From Bacillota bacterium (lineage in GTDB: Bacteria; Bacillota; SHA-98; UBA4971): DNA of 64,000 nucleotides. Under the pieces are notes generated by a model. It was not told where the DNA came from. It worked only from the letters and a program-made list of their open reading frames with translations, and ran no database searches. Numbering within the stretch: position 1 is the first letter of the stretch; each line of letters starts with the position of its first letter. The stretch covers positions 186,001 through 250,000 of the forward strand of contig DUSX01000002.1 of NCBI GenBank assembly GCA_012842395.1, given 5' to 3'. Shown one piece after another: positions 53,038-61,600 of this stretch. The translations under genes and the position numbers were made by a program.

Positions 53038-53818
53038 TCTGACCATAGGTCAGTATATACCGGGCGACTCGCTGGTGCACAAGCTGGACCCGAGGGTGAA
53101 GATATTCATCACCTTGGTCGTCATTACGGTGCTCTTCCTTGTCAGCACGATGGCGGGGTACGGGTTGGTTCTCCTTTTCATCCTGGGCGCCGTGCTTCTC
53201 GCCCACCTGCCGATGAGGTTCGTGATGCGAGGCGTGCGACCGCTTCTTTTCATCCTCGTGCTGACGTTCGGGCTTCACCTCTTCATGAACGAAGGCCGTG
53301 TGCTCTTTCGGGTGGGGCCTCTGGTGGCGACGTACGAGGGGGCGTTCAAGGGGTTCGCGATGTCGATGCGGCTGGTGTTGCTCGTGCTGGCTACGTCCAT
53401 ATTGACGCTCAGCACGTCCCCCATCGAGCTCACCGACGGCATCGAGAGCATTCTCTCGCCGGCGAGAGTTCTGGGGGTTCCAGCGCACGAGCTCGCGATG
53501 ATGATGACCATCGCGCTGAGATTCATCCCAACGCTCCTCGAGGAGACCGACAAGATAATGAAGGCCCAGATGGCGAGGGGTGCGGATTTCGAGACCGGCA
53601 ACGTAGTGCAGAAGGCCAAAAGCCTGGTCCCGCTGCTCGTGCCGCTCTTTGTGAGCGCGTTCCGGCGGGCTGACGAACTCGCCATGGCAATGGAGGCCAG
53701 GTGTTACCGCGGGGGACAGGGACGGACCAGAATGAAGCAACTTCGCGTTGGGGCGAAAGACATCCTTGCAGCTATCGGCTCGACGGCCGCGCTGGTCGCC
53801 GTGGCGGTGTATCTCTAA
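53027..53818 (+). CDS. ecfT: ECF transporter transmembrane subunit T
   Basis: 263 residues with several membrane segments (for example IFITLVVITVLFLVSTMAGY). GDSLVHKLDPRVK opens it, and the coupling motif ARG appears in MKAQMARGADFETG; RADELAMAMEARCYRGG follows. It links the two ATPases to substrate-binding proteins encoded elsewhere. GTG 53027 follows GAGGTGA with 5-base spacing. Confidence 0.95.
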   Translation: MFGNLTIGQYIPGDSLVHKLDPRVKIFITLVVITVLFLVSTMAGYGLVLLFILGAVLLAHLPMRFVMRGVRPLLFILVLTFGLHLFMNEGRVLFRVGPLVATYEGAFKGFAMSMRLVLLVLATSILTLSTSPIELTDGIESILSPARVLGVPAHELAMMMTIALRFIPTLLEETDKIMKAQMARGADFETGNVVQKAKSLVPLLVPLFVSAFRRADELAMAMEARCYRGGQGRTRMKQLRVGAKDILAAIGSTAALVAVAVYL

Positions 53819-53830
53819 ACACGGCACGGT

Positions 53831-54020
53831 GCGTTTTCGTCCCTTCGCTTGGCAGGGGCGCCAGGGCTGCGCCGGTGCTTACACAACGGGCTGTGGGCGT
53901 TTGTCTGTTCTTGCGCCGAACTCGGACGACTCGCGCCCACGCTCGCGCGCCGCGCGCCGGGTGCCGGGCGCCGCGCGCCGGGCGCGCCATCCTCGGAGAG
54001 CGAGGAGAGCGAGGCTGGCA
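53831..54020 (+). repeat. Dispersed intergenic repeat, copy B (divergent)
   Basis: Begins with GTTTTCGTC like copies C and D, has GCCGGTGCTT at 53871, then a GGGCTGTGGGCG block, and ends near GGCTGGCAACC. The middle has expanded into tandem GC-rich units (GCGCGCCGGGTGCCGGGCGC-like). It fills the ecfT-truA gap. Confidence 0.55.
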
Positions 54021-54085
54021 ACCCTGAATGGATTTGGGTGCTGAGAAGTGGCGCGGACTTCTGGTGGAGCTTAGACGAGCAGCCT

Positions 54086-54826
54086 ATGAGAAACATCAAA
54101 CTTGTGCTCGAGTACGACGGGACCGCGTACTGCGGGTTCCAACGTCAAGACGGCCTGCGGACGATCCAGGCAGAGCTGGAGCGGGCTGTGGCAGTGATAA
54201 CGAAGTCGCCCGCGAACGTGATCGGTGCGGGACGCACCGACGCTGGGGTCCATGCTCGGGGCCAAGTCGTGAATTTCCGTACAGACGCGAGGATGCCCGC
54301 GGAGAAGTTCGTTCCGGCGCTCAACAGCGTGCTTCCTGCTGATATCAGGGTGCTTCGGGCCGAGGATGTGCCGCTCGAGTTCAATGCGCGGTACGACGCC
54401 CGCGGCAAGACGTACGAGTACACGATGGATACGAGGCCCGTACCGTCGGTCTTTCTCCGGAACTACGCGTACCACGTGCCATTCCCTCTTGATCTCGAGG
54501 CGATGCGCGAAGGATGCAGCCATATCGTGGGGCGCCACGACTTCCGGTCGTTTGCTGCATCGGGCGGGGGGGCCAAGACGTTCACCCGGGAGGTGAGGCG
54601 GTGCGCCCTCGAGGCTGGAGAGGGTCTCGTCAAGATAACCGTGGAGGCGGACGGGTTTCTCTATAACATGGTGCGGATAATCGTGGGGACGTTGGTGCTC
54701 GTCGGTGTGGGCAAACTCACTCCACGCGACGTGGCAAGGATTCGTGACGCTCGCGACAGGCGTGTCGCGGGGCCCACTGCCCCTGCGAAGGGGCTGTGCC
54801 TAGTGCGTGTCGACTATGACGCGTGA
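54086..54826 (+). CDS. truA: tRNA pseudouridine(38-40) synthase
   Basis: 246 residues. KLVLEYDGTAYCGFQRQDGL opens it; IGAGRTDAGVHARGQVVNF contains the catalytic Asp, and MVRIIVGTLVLVGVGKLTP lies near the end. It modifies the anticodon arm of several tRNAs. The ribosome site before ATG 54086 is weak; an in-phase upstream stretch belongs to the repeat. Confidence 0.95.
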   Translation: MRNIKLVLEYDGTAYCGFQRQDGLRTIQAELERAVAVITKSPANVIGAGRTDAGVHARGQVVNFRTDARMPAEKFVPALNSVLPADIRVLRAEDVPLEFNARYDARGKTYEYTMDTRPVPSVFLRNYAYHVPFPLDLEAMREGCSHIVGRHDFRSFAASGGGAKTFTREVRRCALEAGEGLVKITVEADGFLYNMVRIIVGTLVLVGVGKLTPRDVARIRDARDRRVAGPTAPAKGLCLVRVDYDA

Positions 54827-54965
54827 CGCGTGGGCGGCCGGGCCCGCCCGAGGCCGGAGGGGGACGGCAGGCCGAAGACTGAAGGGCGGGCCGAAGGCGG
54901 AAGGCGCCGGCGGGCCGGAAGGCGGCGGGATAGCGGGCGGGCGCTGCAGCGAGGTAGCTTCGTTC
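54827..54965. other. GC-rich purine-biased spacer before the rplM promoter
   Basis: Repeated GGCCGGA and AAGGCGG-like units without a reading frame I can support. Confidence 0.35.
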
Positions 54966-54994
54966 TTGACACGTTGCCCAGGCTATATTAGAAT
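54966..54994 (+). promoter_or_regulatory. Sigma-A type promoter of rplM-rpsI
   Basis: TTGACA at 54966-54971 and TAGAAT at 54989-54994 with a 17-base spacer. The leader of about 135 bases contains a small CCGC-GATTT-GCGG hairpin at 55034-55046 and could hold an L13-type leader, which I cannot confirm. Confidence 0.8.
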
Positions 54995-55136
54995 ACGCCT
55001 TGGGGCTTGCGGCCCGCATTTGGTTTATCCAGCCGCGATTTGCGGCAGGGTGACATGAAGCTTTAAGGCTCGCGACGGAGCGGGCGAACGTGTGAATCGA
55101 GTTAAGAGGTCAAAAGTCTTGTGAGGTGGATCTTCT

Positions 55137-55571
55137 ATGGCTGGCACTGGGCCCAGGCCCGAGGCACAGGGCGGAGAATGGTACGTGGTCGACGCCGAGG
55201 GAAAGACCCTTGGCAGGCTGGCGAGCCAGGTCGCCAGCGTCATACGGGGAAAGCATAAACCGACATATACCCCTAGTCTTGATACTGGCGATCACGTGAT
55301 CGTCATCAACGCCGAGAAGGTGCGGGTAACCGGGAACAAAGAAAAGCAAAAGTTCTATTACCGGCATAGCGGCTATCCCGGAGGGCTGCGGGCTGTTCCC
55401 TACGAAGTTATGATGGCGAAGAAGCCTGAGGCAATTATCGAGCACGCGGTGAGAGGGATGCTTCCGCACAACCGGCTAGGGCGTTCGCTGTGGAGAAAAC
55501 TTAAGGTGTACCGCGGCGCGGAACACCCGCACGCCGCGCAGAAGCCGAAACCCCTTGAGATCAAGGAGTAA
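55137..55571 (+). CDS. rplM: 50S ribosomal protein L13
   Basis: 144 residues. [20 protein letters not shown] and [20 protein letters not shown] are diagnostic. ATG follows GTGAGGTGGATCTTCT. Confidence 0.97.
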   Translation: MAGTGPRPEAQGGEWYVVDAEGKTLGRLASQVASVIRGKHKPTYTPSLDTGDHVIVINAEKVRVTGNKEKQKFYYRHSGYPGGLRAVPYEVMMAKKPEAIIEHAVRGMLPHNRLGRSLWRKLKVYRGAEHPHAAQKPKPLEIKE

Positions 55572-55607
55572 GGGGGCCATGGCACAGGCACGAAAGGGGG
55601 GTAAGGC

Positions 55608-56018
55608 ATGGCATTAGCTGAGATCGGGAACGCGCCTGCCGTCCTCGCGACAGGCCGGCGGAAGTGTTCGGTGGCGAGGGTGCAGTTGAAGCCCGGCCGT
55701 GGCGACATCATCGTCAACGGGAAACCCGTATCCGAGTATTTCGGCCGCAAGATCCTGGAGATCCTTGTAAGGCGGCCGTTTGCAGTGACGGACACCGCTG
55801 GCAAGTACGACGTGATCGCGAAGGTCGAGGGCGGAGGCCCCACCGGCCAGGCTGGCGCGGTGACGCACGGCATCGCGAGGGCCCTCGTGGCTCTGAACCC
55901 CGACCTGCGCCAGGCCCTAAAGGGAGCCGGGCTTCTTACGCGCGACCCGCGCATGAAGGAGCGGCGCAAGTACGGGCTCAAGAAGGCGCGCAAAGCACCT
56001 CAGTACTCCAAGAGGTGA
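55608..56018 (+). CDS. rpsI: 30S ribosomal protein S9
   Basis: 136 residues. [20 protein letters not shown] opens the fold, and the C-terminal [16 protein letters not shown] tail reaches the P-site tRNA. ATG after GGGGGGTAAGGC. Confidence 0.97.
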   Translation: MALAEIGNAPAVLATGRRKCSVARVQLKPGRGDIIVNGKPVSEYFGRKILEILVRRPFAVTDTAGKYDVIAKVEGGGPTGQAGAVTHGIARALVALNPDLRQALKGAGLLTRDPRMKERRKYGLKKARKAPQYSKR

Positions 56019-56054
56019 ACGGCGCCGGCTGATAATGGCTCAGAGCGTTCACAC

Positions 56055-56110
56055 AACCGGTTCTTCCGACGCGCAAGCGGGGTTGAACCGGTTCGCTGTT
56101 TTGTTCGCTG
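56055..56110 (+). terminator. Terminator after rpsI
   Basis: AACCGGTTC at 56055-56063 pairs with GAACCGGTT at 56085-56093, followed by T-rich GCTGTTTTGTTCGCTGTTTT. The loop is long (21 bases), so strength is uncertain. Confidence 0.6.
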
Positions 56111-56361
56111 TTTTCACGAGGGATTGCGTCTCCCGCACGGGTCGCGTCCGGTTGGCCACAGAATGTCAGGACCCCCTCAGCGCCGGTGGTCGCCGGGAAG
56201 GTTGAAGTCCGGCTGCTGACGAGAGAGGTCGGCGATAGGCGGCCGGAGGTCGGCAAAGCGCGCGAAGCACCTGGAATACTTCGTCCGCCCACGTAGGTGC
56301 GTCCATCTCGGGAGGAATGGCGAACCATATCCCGAACTATAGAACTGACTGTGGCGTCGTA

Positions 56362-56507
56362 TGTTTTCGTCTCCTTCTTTTCTTTCTTTGATGACGTTGG
56401 GGTTGGGTTGCCGGTGCTCTCTCGACAGGGCGTGGAGAGCACGGCTGTGTCGCGCGCCAAGTCCGAGCCAGGCGCGCCGCGAATGCGCCGTCCGCGGGGG
56501 GCAGGAC
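56362..56507 (+). repeat. Dispersed intergenic repeat, copy C
   Basis: Shares GTTTTCGTCTC, GGTTGCCGGTGCT, GGGCGTGGAGA, GGCGCGCCGC and GGCAGGAC with copy D in the same order. The core (56410-56507) is 98 bases, about 19 shorter than copy D, mainly around the GGCTATCGG part. It ends 120 bases before the next gene, on the same strand. Confidence 0.65.
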
Positions 56508-56626
56508 GGCAGGACCGGCAACCCTGGAGGGATAGAGGGAACCCCCGCGCCGGAAGAAACGCGAGTCTCTGGCGTACTTAGCTAGAACGAAAGCGTCCAA
56601 ACCCGACCTGCTCTGGAGGGAGAGTC

Positions 56627-57151
56627 TTGCGAAGGTACGTGCCGAGAAGAACCAAAGCGCGACGGCGGGTCCTCGTCACGGTTATGCTGTGGTTCATCGC
56701 GGCGTGCGTCGTCGCCGGGTTCGTCGTCGCGAGGAACCCATCGCTCGTTCCGGGCGCGCCGGAGGCTCTGGAACGCGCGAGCGTGATCCGGGACCTCCTC
56801 TGTCTCAGGCGCACGGTGCAGGTGAACGTGCGGCGCGCAGAGTTCTGGGGATCGGACCTCCTCATCGTGGACATGGAGATTCGCAACCACTCCCCGGTCG
56901 TCATCCTGTGCCAAGACTTGCGTCTTGTTGACAGACGGGGGCAAGTCTTCTTTCCCAGCAGCACCAGCGTGTATTACGTGAATCGCCAGGAGTCCTTGTG
57001 GATGCGCCAGGTGAATCCTGGCCGGAGCGTGTCAGGGAAATTCGCCTTCGTGGTCCCCGACGGCACCTTTGGCCTCGCATGCGCCATTGAGACCGAGATC
57101 GGCGTGATCAAGCTCTCACCCGTGAAGGAGGTGTCGAGGCGAGACACGTGA
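56627..57151 (+). CDS. Membrane-anchored protein of unknown function
   Basis: 174 residues. An Arg-rich N-terminus (RRYVPRRTKARRR) is followed by one membrane segment (VMLWFIAACVVAGFVVA), then a predicted extracytoplasmic beta-rich domain with VEMEIRNHSPV-like (VDMEIRNHSPVV) and FPSSTSVYYVN stretches. The pattern MEIRNHS...GKFAFVVPDG resembles small Ig-like (DUF4352-type) domains, but I do not recognise a family with certainty. TTG start 6 bases after GGAGGG. Confidence 0.7.
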   Translation: MRRYVPRRTKARRRVLVTVMLWFIAACVVAGFVVARNPSLVPGAPEALERASVIRDLLCLRRTVQVNVRRAEFWGSDLLIVDMEIRNHSPVVILCQDLRLVDRRGQVFFPSSTSVYYVNRQESLWMRQVNPGRSVSGKFAFVVPDGTFGLACAIETEIGVIKLSPVKEVSRRDT

Positions 57152-57251
57152 CCGCGCCTGTGTGACGTGGCGGGGGCACGGGCGTCCCGCCGGAGCCTGA
57201 GAGGAGACGTCTCGGAGACGTGCCAAGACGCTTGGAAAGGGGGCGTGTGAT

Positions 57252-58040
57252 GTGGAGCTCGAGTTCGTCAGGGTCCGCCGGGACACCCGGTGCGGAGGAA
57301 CGGTGGTCGTGACCATCGACCGACCTCCTGTGAACGCGTTGAACTTTCAGACCGTGAACGAGCTGGCATCCGCGTTCACGGAGCTGCGCGCGGACCCGAG
57401 CGTGATGGTCGTGGTGGTGACGGGAGCAGGGGAGCGCGCGTTCGTTGCGGGGGCGGACATCAAGGAGTTCCCTGGCCTTACGCGTGAGGCCGGGGTCGAG
57501 ATGTCTAGAAGGGGCCAGGCCGCTATGGGCCTTATCGCTTCGTTTCCGCGCCCGGTCATCGCCGCCGTGAACGGCCTCTGCCTGGGTGGAGGGTGCGAGC
57601 TTGCGATGGCGTGTGATATCCGAATAGCATCGGACTTAGCAAAGTTCGGCCAGCCAGAGGTGAACCTCGGGCTCATCCCCGGCTACGGCGGCACGATGCG
57701 CCTCGCCAGACTCGTAGGGCCGGCCGCGGCGAGGGAGCTGCTCTTCACGGGCAGGGTGATCGACGCCCAGGAAGCATTGGCCATCGGCCTCGTGAACAAG
57801 GTCGTGCCTCATGCGGACCTGATGGACGTGTGCCTTGAGATGGCGGAGGTCATCGCCTCGAAAGCTCCGGTAGCAGTTAGGCTCGCGAAAACGGTGCTAA
57901 GCCAGGCCGAGGACGCGCGCTTCGAGGACGGGTTGGAAGTGGAGGCACGCTGCTTTGGGGACGCGTGTGCAACGGAGGACATGCATGAGGGAGTGAGGGC
58001 GTTCCTCGAGAAGCGCAGACCCGAGTTCGCGGGCAAGTAG
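57252..58040 (+). CDS. Enoyl-CoA hydratase/isomerase (crotonase family)
   Basis: 262 residues. FVAGADIKEFPGLTREAG and NGLCLGGGCELAMACDIRIA form the oxyanion hole, with one catalytic Glu in GGGCELAM and the second in FGQPEVNLGLIPGYGGTMRL. Both are present, so it is probably a true hydratase. The pathway is unclear because no other fatty-acid or butyrate genes are near. GTG start after AAAGGGGGCG. Confidence 0.93.
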   Translation: MELEFVRVRRDTRCGGTVVVTIDRPPVNALNFQTVNELASAFTELRADPSVMVVVVTGAGERAFVAGADIKEFPGLTREAGVEMSRRGQAAMGLIASFPRPVIAAVNGLCLGGGCELAMACDIRIASDLAKFGQPEVNLGLIPGYGGTMRLARLVGPAAARELLFTGRVIDAQEALAIGLVNKVVPHADLMDVCLEMAEVIASKAPVAVRLAKTVLSQAEDARFEDGLEVEARCFGDACATEDMHEGVRAFLEKRRPEFAGK

Positions 58041-58071
58041 CCGGGCGGGCTGCGCAAACTAAGTGTGGCGC

Positions 58072-58226
58072 CATAAGTTTTCGTCTCATTTCTTCACGGC
58101 GTTAGGGTTGCCGGTGCTTGCGCGACGGGGCGTGGAGAATTCGGCCGCCTTAAGCTCCGAATTCGAACGAGGCGCGCCGCAAGCGCGCCGTCCCCGGAGG
58201 GCAACACCGATAGCCTTAGGCAGGAC
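58072..58226 (+). repeat. Dispersed intergenic repeat, copy D
   Basis: Core 58110-58226, 117 bases, aligning without gaps to copy A on the other strand (89 identities by hand count). The flank GTTTTCGTCTCATTTCTTC matches copy C. It contains near-palindromic GCGCGCCGCAAGCGCGCC and CCGAATTCG blocks and ends 78 bases before nadE. Confidence 0.75.
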
Positions 58227-58303
58227 CGCCCCGCCGAAAAGTAGCGCGAACTTTCGGTGACATACGACATACTTAGTCGTGATCCGTTTGAGGAGGCTTC
58301 GAA

Positions 58304-59203
58304 ATGTCGTCGGAGTATCAATCCATCAACGTGACTGGGCTCGAGTTGGATCTGGACGAGGTTCAAGACGCTTTGGTTGAATTCGTGCGTGCCGAGGTGG
58401 CTCGGGCAGGCTACCGAAAGGTCGTGATAGGCCTCTCCGGCGGTCTGGATTCCTCGGTCGTTGCCTACTTGTGCGTGCGTGCGCTGGGCGCCGAGAACAC
58501 CTTCGGTGCCATGCTGCCGTATCGCACGTCCAACCCTGCCAGCCTTTCGGACGCCAAGGAGGTCGCCAGTGTGCTTGGCATTGAGTACTGCGTCGTGGAC
58601 ATTACAGGCCCGGTGGACGCGTACTTCGCAGCCCTGCCACCCGAGGCAGGGCCCGAGGCGGACAAGCTCAGGCGGGGAAACAGGATAGCACGGGAGAGGA
58701 TGGCGGTCATCTACGATCTGTCAGCGGCAAAGCAGGGGCTCGTGGTGGGCACGAGCAACAAGACCGAGCTTCTCTTGGGCTATGGCACGCTCCACGGCGA
58801 CTTGGCGTTTGCTTTCGACCCCATCGGCGACCTTTACAAGACACAGGTGCGTGCTCTCGCCCGTCATCTCGGCGTCCCGCCCAGGATCATCGCGAAGGCG
58901 CCAAGCGCGGACCTCTGGTCCGGGCAAACTGACGAGGGAGAGCTCGGCTTCACTTACGACGACGTCGACAAGCTTCTCTATTTGATGGTCGACGAGAGGA
59001 GAAAGAAATCCGAGCTCGTCGCCATGGGGTTCAAACCCGAATTCGTCGATGCCGTGCAGAGGCGCGTCAGGGCTACGCGTTTCAAAGCGCGTATGCCTGT
59101 GTTGGCGAGGATCATGACCCACGGCGTGGGGGGTGATTTCCGATACTGGGAGAGCACTATTTCACGGAGACACCGACCTCGGCCCATGCCGAACGAGAGA
59201 TAG
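58304..59203 (+). CDS. nadE: NAD+ synthetase, ammonia-dependent type
   Basis: 299 residues. It amidates deamido-NAD in the last step of NAD synthesis. GLSGGLDSSVVAYLC is the PP-loop, and VVGTSNKTELLLGYGTLHGD and KAPSADLWSGQTDEGELGF are diagnostic. There is no glutaminase domain, so it uses ammonia. ATG follows TTGAGGAGG with 7-base spacing. The 3' end overlaps the next gene by 58 bases. Confidence 0.96.
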   Translation: MSSEYQSINVTGLELDLDEVQDALVEFVRAEVARAGYRKVVIGLSGGLDSSVVAYLCVRALGAENTFGAMLPYRTSNPASLSDAKEVASVLGIEYCVVDITGPVDAYFAALPPEAGPEADKLRRGNRIARERMAVIYDLSAAKQGLVVGTSNKTELLLGYGTLHGDLAFAFDPIGDLYKTQVRALARHLGVPPRIIAKAPSADLWSGQTDEGELGFTYDDVDKLLYLMVDERRKKSELVAMGFKPEFVDAVQRRVRATRFKARMPVLARIMTHGVGGDFRYWESTISRRHRPRPMPNER

Positions 59204-59748
59204 AGGTCGAGCTCAGAGGCCGCCGCTTTCGCTTCGTGACGGACGCCGGCGTCTTTTCCAAGGGCAAGCTGGATCGGGGCACGCGTCTTCTGGTTGAGGC
59301 GATGGACGTGCCCGAAGGAAGCCTTGTCCTGGACCTCGGCTGCGGTTACGGCCCGATCGGGATCGCGGCCGCGCTTCTCTGCCCCACGTGTCGAGTGTGC
59401 ATGACGGACGTGAACGAGCGGGCGTGTGAGCTTGCAAGGAGAAACGCGGTTCTCAACGGCGCCACGAACACGCGAGTCGTGTGCGGTGCCGGTTTTTCGC
59501 CGGTCCAAGACTTGAAGTTCGACCTCATTCTTTCAAACCCACCCATTAGAGCGGGGAAACAGGTTCTGTTCGAGATCATCGAGGGCGCCGCGATGCACCT
59601 CAATCCCGGTGGAAGGCTCGTTCTCGTGGCACAGACTAAGCAGGGCGCGAGGAGCCTTCTCCGCAAGCTTGCTGAGGTGTTTCCCGTGGCGCGCGTGGTG
59701 GACAAGGGGGGCGGTTACCGGGTCATGGAGGGTGTGATGGAGGCGTAA
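59146..59748 (+). CDS. ybxB: Class I SAM-dependent methyltransferase, YbxB/RsmC-like, CTG start
   Basis: 200 residues if it starts at CTG 59146, giving (M)GEHYFTETPTSAHAERE, which matches the N-terminus and 201-residue length of Bacillus YbxB. No ATG, GTG or TTG lies between the in-frame stop at 59134 and GTG 59236, and GGGGGGTGAT lies about 9 bases before the CTG. VLDLGCGYGPIGIAAALL is the SAM-binding motif and DLILSNPPIRAG the catalytic NPP motif. Probably an rRNA guanine methyltransferase. In Bacillus the gene sits between rplL and rpoB; here it is downstream of nadE. Confidence 0.88.
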   Translation: MGEHYFTETPTSAHAEREIEVELRGRRFRFVTDAGVFSKGKLDRGTRLLVEAMDVPEGSLVLDLGCGYGPIGIAAALLCPTCRVCMTDVNERACELARRNAVLNGATNTRVVCGAGFSPVQDLKFDLILSNPPIRAGKQVLFEIIEGAAMHLNPGGRLVLVAQTKQGARSLLRKLAEVFPVARVVDKGGGYRVMEGVMEA

Positions 59749-59752
59749 GGGC

Positions 59753-59793
59753 AGGGCCTCGTGCAGGGCCTCGTGCGGGGGAGCCCCCGCACG
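59753..59793. repeat. Tandem repeat and perfect hairpin after the methyltransferase gene
   Basis: AGGGCCTCGTGC occurs twice in tandem, then CGTGCGGGGG at 59772-59781 pairs with CCCCCGCACG at 59784-59793. No T-run, so perhaps an RNA 3' end stabiliser. Confidence 0.5.
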
Positions 59794-59957
59794 TGACGCG
59801 AAACACGATGGGATGAGGACAGGCCCGCGGCCTTCGTACACCGCTCGGAGGGCATTTTTCGGGGCTGGCACGCATAACTGTGGTAGCGGGCGGGTGGTGG
59901 AACGCACCGGGCGGGGTGCGCAGGGACGGGACGCTCGTCACAGAGGGTGAAGCCCTG

Positions 59958-61280
59958 TTGAGGAAGCCCATCGTGCTCATATGGACCCCGAGAGCGTGGC
60001 TCGTGACTTGTGCCGCGATAGGAGCGGTGGTGACCATGTTGCTCGTGCTCGCTCGCACGGCTGTAAGAGTGAGCGCTCCGCTCTCGGACGCCGTGTGCGG
60101 GAAGGTCGTGGCCATTGACCCGGGACATGGCGGTGATGACTGCGGCGCGCGGGGGCGCTCCGGCCTTGCCGAAAAGGACGTGGTGCTTGATATCGGCCGC
60201 CATCTGGCGGGGCTTCTCAACCGTGCGGCCGTGTACACGGTGATGACGAGGGATGATGACGACGACCTCGTCCGGGACGAGTCACTGGGGCCCGTGCAGC
60301 GGAAGCGCCTCGACCTCGAGAGCAGGGTGGACCTTGCGGCAAGGAGCCGTGCCGACCTCTACATAAGCATCCACGCGAACAGCTTTCCAGAGCCCGTTTG
60401 GTCCGGAGCACAGACGTTTTACCACAGCAGGTCCGAGGAGAGCAAGGCCCTCGCTCAGGCTATCCAGAAAGAGCTTGCAGCCCAGCTAGGGCCGAATCTC
60501 CGGAGGGCCAAGCCGGGCGATGACTACTTCGTGCTCAAGCACTCGAAAATGCCCGCAGTCATCGTGGAGGTTGGCTTCCTGTCGAACCCCCGCGAGGAAT
60601 CCCTCTTGGCGCAGCCCGATTACCGGAGACGCGTGGCGGAGGCGATCTTCCGGGGGACCGTGAACTACCTGATAGAATCATACAGCGAACGCACCAAGGG
60701 CCAGGAGCGCCGCGGGGGCGAGCCGGGCCAAGGAGCCGAGCCGGCATCGGACAGCGGGATGCAAGTGGATAGGATGCCCCAGGAAGGCCCAGGCGAGGTC
60801 CTGAGGTCGAAAGCGCGGGCCGCCCTGAAACCTTCGGAGGATGAGGCCATACTCTATTTCGCCGGTCCCACCAATTTCGACGACGACCTTCTGCCTGAGG
60901 TGCGCAGGATCCCCGGGATGGCTGGCTCGCTGCCGCCGGAGGAGCGCGCCACCAGGATCGTCAACGAACTCATCAAGGGGCCGGCCGGGGGGAGCGTGTT
61001 GTGCCCGACTGTGCCGAAGGGCACGCGGCTCAGGTCGCTGCGGATCGTGGATGGCGTGGCCTACGTGGATTTCAGCAGCGAGCTCGTCTCGAGCCACTGG
61101 GGAGGAAGCAGGTCGGAGGAGATCACGATCTATTCGATCGTCAACACCCTGGCGGAGTTGCCCGAGGTGGAGCGTGTTCAGATCCTCGTGGAGGGCGCCT
61201 GGCCGGTCACCATCGCAGGGCACGTGATTCTTGACGCGCCCGTGAGCCCCAACTACGATCTCGTGAGGTTCGCAAAGTAG
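59958..61280 (+). CDS. N-acetylmuramoyl-L-alanine amidase fused to a GerMN domain
   Basis: 440 residues from a TTG preceded by GAGGGTGA. A membrane anchor (WLVTCAAIGAVVTMLLVLA) leads to an Amidase_3 domain at about 45-245: VVAIDPGHGGDDCGARG, DLYISIHANSF and AVIVEVGFLSNPREE hold the zinc His and Glu residues. After a hydrophilic linker, a GerMN/spore-germination-type domain covers about 295-440 (AILYFAGPTNFDDDL, RIVNELIKGPAGG, VDGVAYVDFSSELVS). In Bacillus cwlD lies near rpsI, and this gene may be its counterpart. A cell-wall, possibly cortex, role is inferred. Confidence 0.9.
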   Translation: MRKPIVLIWTPRAWLVTCAAIGAVVTMLLVLARTAVRVSAPLSDAVCGKVVAIDPGHGGDDCGARGRSGLAEKDVVLDIGRHLAGLLNRAAVYTVMTRDDDDDLVRDESLGPVQRKRLDLESRVDLAARSRADLYISIHANSFPEPVWSGAQTFYHSRSEESKALAQAIQKELAAQLGPNLRRAKPGDDYFVLKHSKMPAVIVEVGFLSNPREESLLAQPDYRRRVAEAIFRGTVNYLIESYSERTKGQERRGGEPGQGAEPASDSGMQVDRMPQEGPGEVLRSKARAALKPSEDEAILYFAGPTNFDDDLLPEVRRIPGMAGSLPPEERATRIVNELIKGPAGGSVLCPTVPKGTRLRSLRIVDGVAYVDFSSELVSSHWGGSRSEEITIYSIVNTLAELPEVERVQILVEGAWPVTIAGHVILDAPVSPNYDLVRFAK

Positions 61281-61600
61281 GCCGCGGCGTTGCCGGCTCT
61301 TGAACGATTTGCGGAGCGGCGCGACTCCGTGGTCATACCCAGAATGCCCGTTCGTCTGCTCTTTCCCTCATCCGTGCCCTCGTATGCCCTCGGATGGCGG
61401 TCCCTCCGAGAAGCCGATCCAAGGCAGGGTGGATAGCACAAAAAGGATATGATGATGGTCTGTAGAATACTGTAAGGAACGGGGACAGCCTTCCTTCTTC
61501 CCGCAGGGCTCGCGGTAGCGCGACCCGGGCAACCCGGGGTGGTCGTCACCGTCACGGACGGCTGTCGCCGGAGACGTAAAGAGAAGTAGGGGGGAGCGCT
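61281..61600. other. Intergenic region before the SIS gene
   Basis: 320 bases with no supported gene. It contains CCCGGG-CAA-CCCGGG and an isolated TAGAAT at 61464 without a good -35. The ribosome site GTAGGGGGGAG precedes the next gene. Confidence 0.4.

Larger units (their letters stand above)
56019..56626. other. Intergenic region after rpsI
   Basis: 608 bases without a supported gene. It holds the rpsI terminator and copy C of the dispersed repeat; the part between (56110-56360) shows nothing I recognise. Confidence 0.5.

Noticed and set aside
61281-61340. Possible fifth copy of the dispersed repeat (GTTGCCGGCTCTTG)
   Set aside because: Only about 20 bases resemble the family and the order of later blocks is lost.
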